64,000 nucleotides of DNA from Roseiflexus castenholzii DSM 13941 (GTDB taxonomy: Bacteria > Chloroflexota > Chloroflexia > Chloroflexales > Roseiflexaceae). Made by a program: the position numbers and the translations under genes. Position 1 is the first letter of the stretch, and every line of letters starts with the position of its first letter. The stretch covers positions 3,162,001 through 3,226,000 of the forward strand of contig NC_009767.1 of assembly GCF_000017805.1 (NCBI RefSeq), read 5' to 3'. Positions 35,070-44,020 of this stretch are shown here, in pieces. The notes beneath the pieces were generated by a model, which saw only the letters and a program-made list of their open reading frames with translations, was not told the DNA's origin and searched no databases.

Positions 35070-35790
35070 ATACCAATGACGCTTGACGATGCCGCATGCT
35101 AGTCATTCCGAGCGCAGCGCGGAATCTGAACGGGTCGTGCAAGACCCCTCGCGCTGCTCGGGGTGACCATGCCGGATGTGCACAGGGAATTGGTATGAGA
35201 GGCGCGGGGTGCGAGGCGCGAGGCGCGAGACGCGGGGTGCGAGGCGCGAGGCGCGGGGTGATACCAATGACAATTGACGATGCCGCCTTCTTGTCATTCC
35301 GAGCGCAGCGCGGAATCTGAACGGGTCGTGCAAGACCCCTCGCGCTGCTCGGGGTGACCATGCCGGATGTGCACAGGGAATTGGTATGAGAGGCGCGGGG
35401 TGCGAGGCGCGAGGCGCGAGGCGCGGGGTGCGAGGCGCGAGGCGCGGGGTGCGAGGCGCGAGGCGCGGGGTGATACCAATGACAATTGACGATGCCGCCT
35501 TCTTGTCATTCCGAGCGCAGCGCGGAATCTGAACGGGTCGTGCAAGACCCCTCGCGCTGCTCGGGGTGACCATGCCGGATGTGCACAGGGAATTGGTATG
35601 AGAGGCGCGGGGTGCGAGGCGCGAGGCGCGAGACGCGGGGTGCGAGGCGCGAGGCGCGGGGTGATACCAATGACAATTGACGATGCCGCCTTCTTGTCAT
35701 TCCGAGCGCAGCGCGGAATCTGAACGGGTCGTGCAAGACCCCTCGCGCTGCTCGGGGTGACCATGCCGGATGTTCGCGGGTAATTGGTGT
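35070..35790. repeat. array of four 127-bp elements with inverted ends and minisatellite spacers
   Basis: Copies at 35070-35196, 35261-35387, 35473-35599 and 35664-35790 are each 127 bp. They begin ATACCAAT and end ATTGGTAT (last copy ATTGGTGT), so the ends are 8-bp inverted repeats. Copies 2 and 3 are nearly identical; copy 1 differs near its left end, copy 4 near its right end. The spacers of 64, 85 and 64 bp are built of GAGGCGC/GGGGTGC units with a 21-bp higher period. The minus-strand frames (LAPRASRLAPRTPRL-like) are not proteins. The right end of copy 4 touches the stop codon of the glycosyltransferase. A truncated copy lies at 53492-53571. Confidence 0.85.
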
Positions 35791-37034
35791 CATATGTAGG
35801 CGCTTGTATATTGAAGCGTCGCCGCAGGAAGAGCGTCGCGCTGAACGTAGCGCCATTCCTCACAGACCCGTCTGTAAATCTCCACCGTCATCTGCGCGAT
35901 GGTCTGCCAGTTGTAGCGGGCGCCCACCTCGCGAAACGCATTTGTTGCGCGTTGCTGCGACCAGTCGGGGTGCGCCAGCGTATGCCGGATGCCCCACGCG
36001 AGCGAATCGACATTGTTCGGATAGACGGTCAATCCCGTTTCGTGGAGTTTCACCACCTCAGCCAGTCCGCCGGTGTGCGCCACGATCACCGGACACTTCG
36101 CCGCCATTGCTTCCAGGGCGACGATGCCAAACGGTTCATAGAGCGATGGGAATACCGCAGCATCCGCCGCATGGTACAGCCGATCCCGCTCATCATCGCT
36201 GATGCGACCGGTGAAAAGAATGGAGTCTGCCAGTCCCGCTCGCTGTGCGCGCTCCCGCAGTGCGTCGAGGTATGCGCCGACGCCGGCGATCACCAGGCGT
36301 GCTTGTGGGAATTGCATCAGCACCTGCGACCAGGCATCGACTAGAAGGTGTAATCCTTTTTCGTAGACAATCCGCCCGACGGAAAATACCAACTGCTGAT
36401 CGTCGCGCACAAAACGACGACGAAATGCCAGTCGCTCCTCATCACTGTCAAATGGCGCGGGCCGTATCACAACGCCATTCGGCACGACCTCAATCTTCTC
36501 ACGCGGGGTATCGAAGGCGGTACAGATTTCGTGCGCCATAAAGTGCGAGCAGGCAATCACCCGGATTGCCTCGCTTGCCAATAACCGTTCCAGACGATCA
36601 ATCTGAATCGAGAGATCGGTCGTCAGATGCCCTTGCTGCCGCCCACGTTCCGTTGCGTGGATCGTTGCCAGCAACGGCGCATGGCAGAAACGCTTGAGGG
36701 TCATGCCCGCAGGCGCGACCAGCCAGTCGTGCGCGTGGATCAGGTCAAATCCGCCGATCCGACAGTGCAGATCGAGCGCAGCGTGTCGCAGGGCGCTATT
36801 CAGTTCCTGCGTGAGCGGAAAAAATGTGCGATCCGCAACCGGCGGAATAGCCACCCGGTGAACGTACACACCCTGAGCGGTGCGCTCTTCACTGGCGCCA
36901 TGGTGGAGGTTTGGTGTAACGATATGAACCTCAACGCTAATCTGCGCCAGCGCGTCGGTCAGATCCGTCACGTGGCGCCCCAGACCCCCCACCATATGCG
37001 GCGGGTACTCCCAGGACAACATCAAAATCCGCAT
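35790..37034 (-). CDS. GT4 glycosyltransferase, glycogen-synthase-like
   Basis: A 414-residue GT-B glycosyltransferase. The N-terminus MRILMLSWEYPPHMVGGLGRH shows the glycogen/starch synthase-like nucleotide-sugar loop. The acceptor region contains LIHAHDWLVAPAGM. The C-terminal domain has VFSVGRIVYEKGLHLLVDAW and the EX7E motif in EPFGIVALEAMAAKCPVIV. ATG 37034 is chosen because the upstream frame lacks family sequence. The stop (35790-35792) shares a base with the last 127-bp repeat. It is expressed from the promoter at 37170-37198. Product unknown: glycogen or a surface glycan. Confidence 0.88.
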   Translation of the reverse strand: MRILMLSWEYPPHMVGGLGRHVTDLTDALAQISVEVHIVTPNLHHGASEERTAQGVYVHRVAIPPVADRTFFPLTQELNSALRHAALDLHCRIGGFDLIHAHDWLVAPAGMTLKRFCHAPLLATIHATERGRQQGHLTTDLSIQIDRLERLLASEAIRVIACSHFMAHEICTAFDTPREKIEVVPNGVVIRPAPFDSDEERLAFRRRFVRDDQQLVFSVGRIVYEKGLHLLVDAWSQVLMQFPQARLVIAGVGAYLDALRERAQRAGLADSILFTGRISDDERDRLYHAADAAVFPSLYEPFGIVALEAMAAKCPVIVAHTGGLAEVVKLHETGLTVYPNNVDSLAWGIRHTLAHPDWSQQRATNAFREVGARYNWQTIAQMTVEIYRRVCEEWRYVQRDALPAATLQYTSAYI

Positions 37035-37169
37035 AGACCCTCGACAAAAAGAACCGGCTGCTGTTTTGCAGCACGCGATAACACACAATCTGGTGCGCGT
37101 CATCACGCGATACAAACAACAGCCGGGACGATCATCGCACCGAGGCGAGTTTCTTCTGCTATTGTTAAG

Positions 37170-37198
37170 ATTATACCATAACCGGTTTAGGATGTCAC
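37170..37198 (-). promoter_or_regulatory. promoter of the GT4 gene
   Basis: On the minus strand GTGACA (37193-37198), 17 bases, TATAAT (37170-37175), preceded by TGG (extended -10). The leader to ATG 37034 would be about 130 bases. Confidence 0.7.
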
Positions 37199-37379
37199 CT
37201 TTCAAACAAATGACAATATCACGATACGATTCTTATCTCTTGCTCATCCTCCGTTGCAGAGCGGATGGAAAGCCCTGCTGATCTTCTGTTTGAATAACGC
37301 CCGATCAGGTGTCATAGCGCTGCCATATATGCGATGAATGGCGCCTTAGCACGGTCACTTCGCCGGGATTGCTTCAATC

Positions 37380-37388
37380 TGATATAAT
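37380..37388 (+). promoter_or_regulatory. extended -10 promoter of the MFS gene
   Basis: TGATATAAT, 60 bases before ATG 37448. A start here excludes the earlier in-frame start at 37388. Confidence 0.6.
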
Positions 37389-37447
37389 TGCTAATCCGTA
37401 GCATTCTCTCAGTTATCACATCAATCGTCGCCCTGTCAGGGCAAAGG

Positions 37448-38632
37448 ATGCCATCTGTGTTCAAAAATCGTCTCCTGCTCTCGATCAGCGCCGGTCACTT
37501 TGCTGTTGACGTGCTCAATAGCGTCGTTCCTGTGCTGCTGGCGGCGCTGGCTGCGCCGCTCGCGCTGAGCAATGCTCAGATCGGTCTGGCGTTGACGCTC
37601 CACATTTTTGCCGGTGCGCTGTCGCAACCACTCTTCGGTTGGCTGGCGGATCGCTTCAGCAATCGTCCGGCAGCGCTGGCCGGCGTGGGGGTCGCCTGGA
37701 TGGCCGTGTGCCTGGCGGCGATTTCCGTTTCGATGAACTGGACATTGATCGTTCTGCTGGTCGGCTTGATGGCGCTGGGGTCCGGACTCTTCCACCCGAT
37801 TGGAACGGCAAGCGCGGCGGCTTCCGCTCCTGCGCGCGCTGCTAGCGCAACCGCGATCTTTTTCTTCAGCGGGCAATTGGGTCTGTCGCTGGGTCCGCTC
37901 CTTGGGGGCGCATTACTTGGCGTTACGAATGGCGCACTGCCGATCCTGGCACTGACGGCGCTGGCGCTCGTTCCTGCCGTTTTTCTGTTTGCTGCGCCGC
38001 GACCGGTCATCCCGGTGGGTGGAACAACGCGCGCCGCACATGCGGCAGTCCGTGTCGGGGTGGCAATCCTGGCGGCGTTTGTTGTTCTGGTGGCGCTGCG
38101 TTCATCGATCCAGTCGGTGTTTATGTCGTTCCTGCCGAAACTCTTTGCCGATCGCGGGTGGGAACCGGTTGCCTACGGTGCGATCGCGGGCATCTTTATG
38201 TTCGCTGCCGCAATCGGCAATATCATCGCCGGGGACATCGCCGACCGCTTTGGCATGCGCGCTGCCACTATCTGGCCCCTGCTCGTCAGTGTTCCTGCCG
38301 GGCTGACTTGCCTCTGGTCGCCCTCGCCGTTAACGGCTTTCATTGCCTGCGGCGTCGCCGGTATGGTTATCGGTGGGCAGCATAGCGTGCTGGTGGTCCA
38401 CGCGCAGCGACTGTTGCCGGTGCGTCAGGGGTTTGCTGCCGGGTTGATCCTGGGGTTCACCTTTGCGACCGGCGGTATTGGTACGGCGCTGGTGGGGGCG
38501 CTGGCAGACGTGGTAGGATTGCTCCCTGCGATGCAGGGCGCGGTTCTGCTTGCGCTCCCCGCTGCTGCCCTGGCACTCACGCTGCCTGGGCGCGAGTCGG
38601 TAACGGCGGTGGCGGCAGCGGCTGAGGCTTAA
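37448..38632 (+). CDS. MFS transporter, fosmidomycin-resistance-protein-like
   Basis: A 394-residue major facilitator with 12 predicted membrane helices. The first helices (LLSISAGHFAVDVLNSVVPVLL) and the loop FGWLADRFSNRP match the Fsr subgroup, which exports fosmidomycin and other small molecules. A second copy of the loop (GDIADRFGMR) lies in the second half. ATG 37448 is favoured by the promoter at 37380-37388. Substrate is inferred only from the subgroup. Confidence 0.85.
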   Translation: MPSVFKNRLLLSISAGHFAVDVLNSVVPVLLAALAAPLALSNAQIGLALTLHIFAGALSQPLFGWLADRFSNRPAALAGVGVAWMAVCLAAISVSMNWTLIVLLVGLMALGSGLFHPIGTASAAASAPARAASATAIFFFSGQLGLSLGPLLGGALLGVTNGALPILALTALALVPAVFLFAAPRPVIPVGGTTRAAHAAVRVGVAILAAFVVLVALRSSIQSVFMSFLPKLFADRGWEPVAYGAIAGIFMFAAAIGNIIAGDIADRFGMRAATIWPLLVSVPAGLTCLWSPSPLTAFIACGVAGMVIGGQHSVLVVHAQRLLPVRQGFAAGLILGFTFATGGIGTALVGALADVVGLLPAMQGAVLLALPAAALALTLPGRESVTAVAAAAEA

Positions 38633-39010
38633 GGTTGTGAGCACCTGGTGCAATAGCACACGGATATACGCTGATCGAGACAGATTCACACGAATGAGGC
38701 TGCGCTTTTCGCAGCTGCTCCTGGAAATGGGAACGTCCGCCTTCGTGCCTCTTCGTGTCCTTCGTGGATAGTTCAGAATGGGGGTACTTCCTGCCAACGC
38801 GCTTCAGGACGGTCCGCCTTCGTGCTTCTTCGCGCCCTTCGTGGATAGTTCAGAATGGGGGTACTTCCTGCCAACGCGCTTCAGGACGGTCCGCCTTCGT
38901 GCTTCTTCGCGCCCTTCGTGGATAGTTCAGAATGGGGGTACTTCCTGCCAACGCGCTTCAGGACGGTCCGCCTTCGTGCTTCTTCGCGCCCTTCGTGGAC
39001 GGATCACCCC
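38633..39010. other. intergenic region with 77-bp tandem repeat
   Basis: A 378-base gap between convergent genes. Most of it is the 77-bp repeat (38767-38997) and a degenerate unit before it at about 38726-38766. Nothing else is seen. Confidence 0.6.
38767..38997. repeat. 77-bp tandem repeat, three copies
   Basis: Three copies begin at 38767, 38844 and 38921, each starting GATAGTTCAGAATGGGGGTA and ending with CCTTCGTG. A diverged partial unit precedes them. Since 77 is not a multiple of three, the frame at 38778-39023 reads each copy in a different frame and is not a gene. Confidence 0.9.
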
Positions 39011-40330
39011 TCAGGAAGGCTGACTTTCCTGTTTGGCCGCACCCTGATGAATAATCGGCGCGTGATCAGCCGCAACGCGGCGGATGCTCTCCTCTGGCGT
39101 GCAGCCTTCCAATCGCAGATAGGTGTACTTGAAGAGGTCGCGCACCGTGGCGACCGCCGGTGCTGCCAGCAAGATGCCAAAGAGACCAAACAGCGTTCCC
39201 ATCACAATCATCGCCACCGTCAGCACTGCCGGGTGAACGCCAACGCTTTCGCCGATGATGCGCGGCACCAGGAGACTGTTTTCAAGTTGCTGGACGGCAA
39301 TATAGAGCAAAAGAACAGCAATGCCAGCCGTTGGTGAAATGCCAAACCCCAGAATAACCCCCGGAATAGCGCCAATCGTCGGTCCGAGCACCGGAATGAA
39401 CTCGGTCACACCGGCGATCAATGACAGCACCAGAATATAATCACCAAGCGGGAAACCGAGCATTTCCAGCCCTACCAGCCCGATTCCGACCGCCAGACCA
39501 ACCGATACGCATAGAATAATCTGCCCTCGAATATAGCCGCCCAGAACCCTGTTGACAATATCCCAGACATTCCAAAAATCAGATCGAGCGCGCGGATGGA
39601 CCAATTGATTGAAGAAGACCCGCCCCCGATGCTTATCGTACAACACATAAAAGAGCCAGATCGGCAACGAAATAAAGCCCAGGATGAACGTTACCGTATT
39701 GAGCAACTGGATCAGTTGATTGAGGAGAAATGCGCCGCCACGTTGCAGATAGGTGTCGATATTATTCTGCAATGAGCGCAAAAGATTCGCCAGACTATCT
39801 TCGATAGGTTGCTGCAACGATGGAGGAACCTGATCGCGATACTGCCTGATGATCGAGTCAATGAATGTTTGAACCTCTCTGAAAGAGGGTAACTGATGGA
39901 TCAATCGTTCGACCTGTTCGATCAGCGGCGGAATGATCAGCGCAAAGGTCGCTGCTATTCCCAGAAAACCCAGGATGTACACGACAAGAATAGACAACCA
40001 GCGCGGCATCCAGCGATCGAAGAAATCCACGGCTGGCGCCATCAAATATGCCAGCACCAGACCAATAATGAACGGGATCAGCACCGGGCGCGTCGTCCAC
40101 AGCATCCAGCCGATGCTGTACACTGCCAGCGCCACCAGCGACCAGCGCGCGATCAGGCGCCACGGGACAGCCGGCCACGCGATCACCGGAACAACCGGCG
40201 TGGCCGATAATGACTCGGTTGTGCCTTGATCCGTTGCGCTGCCATCACCATCATGGGGCTGCTCATCAATGCCGGATGGCGCTTCTATCGCTTCTTCCTG
40301 CGGTTCGACCGTTTTCATCGCATCGTCCAA
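39011..40330 (-). CDS. AI-2E family transporter (PerM/YdiK-like)
   Basis: A 439-residue AI-2E family membrane protein with about eight hydrophobic helices. A cytosolic acidic N-terminus of about 55 residues comes first. The family signature is visible in GGYIRGQIILCVSVGLAVGI and SLIAGVTEFIPVLGPTIGAIP. A soluble loop of about 80 residues (QLPSFREVQTFI) lies between helices 3 and 4. Members are linked to Na+/H+ antiport or signal export; the substrate is not established. It is divergent from the nucleoside hydrolase, with an 80-base gap. ATG 40318 is a possible alternative start. Confidence 0.88.
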   Translation of the reverse strand: MDDAMKTVEPQEEAIEAPSGIDEQPHDGDGSATDQGTTESLSATPVVPVIAWPAVPWRLIARWSLVALAVYSIGWMLWTTRPVLIPFIIGLVLAYLMAPAVDFFDRWMPRWLSILVVYILGFLGIAATFALIIPPLIEQVERLIHQLPSFREVQTFIDSIIRQYRDQVPPSLQQPIEDSLANLLRSLQNNIDTYLQRGGAFLLNQLIQLLNTVTFILGFISLPIWLFYVLYDKHRGRVFFNQLVHPRARSDFWNVWDIVNRVLGGYIRGQIILCVSVGLAVGIGLVGLEMLGFPLGDYILVLSLIAGVTEFIPVLGPTIGAIPGVILGFGISPTAGIAVLLLYIAVQQLENSLLVPRIIGESVGVHPAVLTVAMIVMGTLFGLFGILLAAPAVATVRDLFKYTYLRLEGCTPEESIRRVAADHAPIIHQGAAKQESQPS

Positions 40331-40409
40331 TCAATGCTCACCATGGCGCTCTCATACGTTACAATGGAGAGAACGCACTGTCAAGGCGTGTTCGATACGG
40401 AGCATGATC

Positions 40410-41330
40410 ATGATTCGTCTCGTTCTCGACACCGACATCGGCACGGATGTCGATGATTGTCTGGCGTTGGCGCTCATTCTGACGTCGCCCGAATTCCACC
40501 TTGAAGGTGTGACGTGTGTGTACGGCGATGTGTTGCTTCGCAGCCGCATGGTGCGAAAACTGTTGAACCTGCGCGGGCGCACTGCCACTCCCGTGTTTGC
40601 CGGTGCGTCTCAACCGCTCCTGGAACTGCTGCCGGTCTATTGGGCAGGGCACGAAGGGATTGGGCTGCTCAACGAATCTGATCATACGCTCGCGCCAGAA
40701 GCCGATCACGCTGTCGATTATCTGGTGCGCACGGTGATGAGCAACCCGGGACAGATCCACCTTGCCGCTATCGGTCCACTGACGAACGTTGCGCTGGCGC
40801 TGAAACGTGAGCCGCGCATGGTGCAGGCGCTGGCCGGGTTAACGATCATGGGAGGCGCATGCCGGGGGTACGAATCATTGCATATCAATTATGTCGAGCA
40901 CAACATCCGGTGTGACCCGGAAGCGGCGCACATCGTCTTCAGTTCTGGCGCGCCGATCTCGCTCGTTCCGCTCGATGCGACGCTGCAAACTCGCATTCGT
41001 CCGTCCGATGTCGAACGCATTCGGTCAGCAGGCACGCCATTTCACGTTGCGGTTGCCGATCAGGTTGCGCTCTACCCGCCATTCCGCGCGCGGGGATTCA
41101 CGCACCTGCACGATCCGCTGGCAGTGGCGACCATTCTGTCGCCGGATCTGGTCACCTGGCGCGCACTGCACGTCGATGTCGAGACTGGCGGACGGTTGAC
41201 TGCGGGCATGACACTCATGCGCGAACCTTCCGATGGCGTGCCGGACAATGCCCGGGTTGCGCTGAGCGTCGATGCGGTGCGCTTCGAGGAGTGGTTGCTC
41301 ACGCGGATTGCCGCCACCGTGCAACCGTAG
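40410..41330 (+). CDS. nucleoside hydrolase (IU-NH family)
   Basis: A 306-residue ribonucleoside hydrolase. The calcium-binding cluster DTDIGTDVDD lies at residues 7-16. The ribose-binding and catalytic parts include LAAIGPLTNVALAL and IMGGACRGYESLHINYVEHN, in which the NxxxHN-like segment carries the later metal/substrate ligands. It splits the N-glycosidic bond of nucleosides for salvage. ATG 40410 has a CGGAG site 7 bases upstream; ATG 40404 is too near. The neighbour at 41343 is convergent. Confidence 0.9.
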   Translation: MIRLVLDTDIGTDVDDCLALALILTSPEFHLEGVTCVYGDVLLRSRMVRKLLNLRGRTATPVFAGASQPLLELLPVYWAGHEGIGLLNESDHTLAPEADHAVDYLVRTVMSNPGQIHLAAIGPLTNVALALKREPRMVQALAGLTIMGGACRGYESLHINYVEHNIRCDPEAAHIVFSSGAPISLVPLDATLQTRIRPSDVERIRSAGTPFHVAVADQVALYPPFRARGFTHLHDPLAVATILSPDLVTWRALHVDVETGGRLTAGMTLMREPSDGVPDNARVALSVDAVRFEEWLLTRIAATVQP

Positions 41331-41342
41331 CCAGGGAGAGCG

Positions 41343-42017
41343 TTATTCCTCGCGCAGGATATAGCCAACGCCGCGCACGGTATGGATCAGGCGCGGTTCG
41401 CCGCGCGCCTCGAGTTTCTGGCGCAGGTAGCGCACGTAGACTTCGATGATGTTGCTTTCGCCGCCGAAATTGTACCCCCACACGCGGTCGTAGATGACAT
41501 CGCGCGTCATCACCTGTTGTGGGTGGCGCATGAACAATTCGAGCAGATCATATTCCTTTGCCGTGAGATCCACCCGCCGGTCGCCAATGGTGACTTCGTG
41601 AGCGGTAAGATCCATGGTCAGCGGACCATAGCGCAGCACCGTCGCTGTGTCTTCGCGTTGACGGCGGCGCAATTGGACGCGAATGCGCGCCAGCAACTCC
41701 TCAAAAGCGAACGGTTTGATCAGATAATCGTCGGCGCCGGCTTCAAGACCGGCAACGCGATCCGGGACGGCGTCGCGCGCCGTGAGCATGATAATCGGCA
41801 CATCCGACGCAGCACGGAGGCGGCGCGCAACTTCAAGCCCGTCGATGCCCGGCAGCATCAGGTCGAGCACCACGAGATCGGGCGGACGTTCGCGCGCGAT
41901 CTCGAGCGCCTGACGACCATCGGCGGCGATTTCGACGTTGTACCCTTCGAATGTCAGCCCGCGCCGGAGGTAGCCGGCAATTTCGGCCTCGTCTTCGACG
42001 ATTAAAATGGCGCTCAT
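41343..42017 (-). CDS. OmpR-family response regulator, orphan
   Basis: A 224-residue two-component response regulator. The receiver has the acidic pair E8-D9, phosphorylation site D52 in VVLDLMLPG and the switch Thr/Lys region (TARDAV, KPF). The C-terminal winged helix (RRVDLTAKEYDLLELFMRHP, VRGVGYILRE) is of OmpR/PhoB type. ATG 42017 is chosen at the start of the receiver; upstream in-frame sequence is short. No histidine kinase gene is adjacent, so its partner lies elsewhere. It has a good promoter at 42084-42112 and is divergent from the SDR gene. Confidence 0.92.
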   Translation of the reverse strand: MSAILIVEDEAEIAGYLRRGLTFEGYNVEIAADGRQALEIARERPPDLVVLDLMLPGIDGLEVARRLRAASDVPIIMLTARDAVPDRVAGLEAGADDYLIKPFAFEELLARIRVQLRRRQREDTATVLRYGPLTMDLTAHEVTIGDRRVDLTAKEYDLLELFMRHPQQVMTRDVIYDRVWGYNFGGESNIIEVYVRYLRQKLEARGEPRLIHTVRGVGYILREE

Positions 42018-42083
42018 AGGACAGTATTGCAACCAATGGCGACCGAGTCGCTGAAGGTCGCCGAATGTGTGCCAGCATCATGG

Positions 42084-42112
42084 ATTGTAGCAGAGCATTC
42101 TGCGTGGTGCAA
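42084..42112 (-). promoter_or_regulatory. promoter of the response regulator gene
   Basis: On the minus strand TTGCAC (42107-42112), 17 bases, TACAAT (42084-42089). The leader is about 60 bases. Confidence 0.65.
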
Positions 42113-42123
42113 GGATACCGGGC

Positions 42124-42879
42124 ATGATCAGCAATGAATTTCAGAACCAGGTAGCGCTCATCACCGGCGCGTCGCGCGGCATTGGGCGGGCGATTGCGCT
42201 GGCAATCGCAGCGCGCGGCGGGCGCGTCCTCATCAACTATCAACGCAACGCCACTGCTGCTCAGGAAGTGGTTGCCGCCATCGAGACGATGGGAGGCGAA
42301 GCCCTGGCATTTGCCGCCGATATCGCCGATGAGCGCGCCGTTCAGACGATGGTGAATGCCTGTCTTGCGCACTGGGGACGGATTGATGCGCTCGTCAACA
42401 ACGCCGGATCAACCGACGATGCGCCGTTCGTGCGTATGCGCCCCGATCAGTGGCGCACGGTCATCGATATCGATCTGACCGGCGCATTTTTGTGCAGTCG
42501 TTCGGTATTGGCGCCAATGCGCGCGCAGAAGTACGGGCGGATTGTCATGATCGGCTCGCTGGCGGGGCTGGCAGGAAACGTCGGGCAGGCGAATTACGCC
42601 GCTGCCAAAGCGGGGCTGGTTGGACTGGCGCGCGCCCTGGCGCGCGAGACGGCGCGCGATGGGATTACGGTGAATGTGGTGGCGCCGGGATATATCGAGA
42701 CCGATATGCTCGCTGCACTGCCGGCAGCGCGACGGCAGTGGGCGCTCGATGCGATTGCAATGGGGCGTTTCGGCACGCCAGAGGAAGTTGCGTCAGCCGT
42801 TGTGTTTCTCCTCTCGCCATCCGCGTCGTACATCACCGGTCAGGTGCTGGCAGTCGATGGCGGATGGGTGATGCCATAA
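42124..42879 (+). CDS. fabG: SDR family 3-oxoacyl-ACP reductase-like protein
   Basis: A 251-residue classical short-chain dehydrogenase. The NADP-binding TGASRGIG motif is at about 14-21 and NNAG follows in VNNAGSTDD. The catalytic Ser is in IGSLAGLAG and the Tyr and Lys are in ANYAAAKAG. The C-terminus SYITGQVLAVDGGWVMP is typical of FabG. It is likely to reduce a 3-oxoacyl thioester to the 3-hydroxyacyl form, but SDR substrates are hard to infer and other alcohol dehydrogenase roles are possible. The gene is alone. Confidence 0.85.
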   Translation: MISNEFQNQVALITGASRGIGRAIALAIAARGGRVLINYQRNATAAQEVVAAIETMGGEALAFAADIADERAVQTMVNACLAHWGRIDALVNNAGSTDDAPFVRMRPDQWRTVIDIDLTGAFLCSRSVLAPMRAQKYGRIVMIGSLAGLAGNVGQANYAAAKAGLVGLARALARETARDGITVNVVAPGYIETDMLAALPAARRQWALDAIAMGRFGTPEEVASAVVFLLSPSASYITGQVLAVDGGWVMP

Positions 42880-42958
42880 CTTCCGTAAGCATGTTGTCAT
42901 ACACACGTGCGCTTTTTTACGCTATGCTCTGCGCAGGCATTCGCACACCTGATACACA

Positions 42959-44020
42959 ATGACGATCTACGTTATGACGACCACCCTGCGCACCCTGCGC
43001 CGCAGTCGCGGGCTGACCCTGACCGAACTGGCCGTTCTGAGCGGTATTCCGGCGCGCAATCTTGGCGCCATCGAACTTGGCATCCTCTCGCTCGACGCAC
43101 CAACGCGCACACATCTGGCACGGGTTCTGGCTGTCGCGCCGCAGGCGCTGCCTTCCGCCTCTCCCTCCCTTAATCTATCGCCTCCTGTAATCGATCTCCA
43201 ACGGTTAACGATTCCCATTGCTCTTGCGCTGGCGACGACCGTGCTGACGACATCGATCCTGTCGCGTTTAGACGTTTCGTTCGTTGTCCCCTCAAGATCG
43301 CCCATCACCTCACCGCTTGCGCCACAGACTGTCGTCGTTGCGCTGGCCGATCGTCAACCTGAAGCCGCGCCCGCCAGGAGCGCCATCAATGCTGAGACAC
43401 TCAAAGTGGCGATCCTGGGCGCCGTTGCTTCCACACCGGTGCAGCAGGCATCACTAAGCGCTGCTTTGTTCGAAACCACAGCAGAAGGGGGAGCGCAACC
43501 GGTCGAATTGCCATTCGCAATGAGTGCGACCACACCGGCGACAACGGTCGAATCAAAACGCGCCGACCGGACAGCGCCGCGTGGATATCCGCTCATAGCA
43601 CCGGTTGGACAGATCGTTGTGACTCAGGGATATGGCACAGGCACTCACGCCCCGGCAGCAGTGTGGGGCGCGCTCGATTTCGCCATCGACGCGGATAGCG
43701 ACGGCTACGCTGAACCGGGACCAACGCGCGGCGCGCCGGTGATCGCCACCCACGACGGGATTGCGCGAGTCTATCCCGGCAGTTGGCCCGGCGGCAACTT
43801 CGTGCGCATCGAAAACCGTGAGACCGGCTGGACGACCGCTTATGGGCATCTGGACTCCATTCTGGTCCGCGACGGGCAGGAAGTATGGCGTGGCGATCTG
43901 ATTGGCACGGTGGGCAGCACCGGCTATGCCACCGGACCTCATCTGCACTACGAAGTCTGGCAGCAGGGCATCAATGTTGACCCTACACCATTTGTCGGCG
44001 CTCATTCCGTATCCGAATAA
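42959..44020 (+). CDS. HTH-TM-M23 peptidase protein
   Basis: A 353-residue fusion. Residues 6-60 are a Cro/C1-type helix-turn-helix (GLTLTELAVLSGIPARNLGAIE). One membrane segment follows at about 82-105, then a low-complexity linker to about 200 and a LytM/M23-type domain to the end. The last has GHLDS and the HxH zinc motif in GPHLHYEVW. The first zinc ligand is not in the canonical place: the usual H-x3-D reads W-G-A-L-D, so a nearby His in GTHAPAAVW may replace it or the site may be altered. The layout with a cytosolic HTH and an outside cell-wall domain resembles RodZ. ATG 42959 or 42974 may be used. Confidence 0.8.
   Translation: MTIYVMTTTLRTLRRSRGLTLTELAVLSGIPARNLGAIELGILSLDAPTRTHLARVLAVAPQALPSASPSLNLSPPVIDLQRLTIPIALALATTVLTTSILSRLDVSFVVPSRSPITSPLAPQTVVVALADRQPEAAPARSAINAETLKVAILGAVASTPVQQASLSAALFETTAEGGAQPVELPFAMSATTPATTVESKRADRTAPRGYPLIAPVGQIVVTQGYGTGTHAPAAVWGALDFAIDADSDGYAEPGPTRGAPVIATHDGIARVYPGSWPGGNFVRIENRETGWTTAYGHLDSILVRDGQEVWRGDLIGTVGSTGYATGPHLHYEVWQQGINVDPTPFVGAHSVSE

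Larger units (their letters stand above)
37035..37447. other. divergent promoter region
   Basis: A 413-base gap between the minus-strand glycosyltransferase and the plus-strand MFS gene. It contains one promoter for each (37170-37198 minus and 37380-37388 plus). No gene is seen. Confidence 0.6.

Noticed and set aside
35103..35863. Minus-strand ORFs reading LAPRASRLAPRTPRL-like repeats
   Set aside because: They are translations of the GAGGCGC minisatellite and the 127-bp elements.
38778..39337. Overlapping plus-strand ORFs with repeated SEWGYFLP-like and VLPANAL segments
   Set aside because: They are the 77-bp tandem repeat read in successive frames and run into the AI-2E gene on the other strand.
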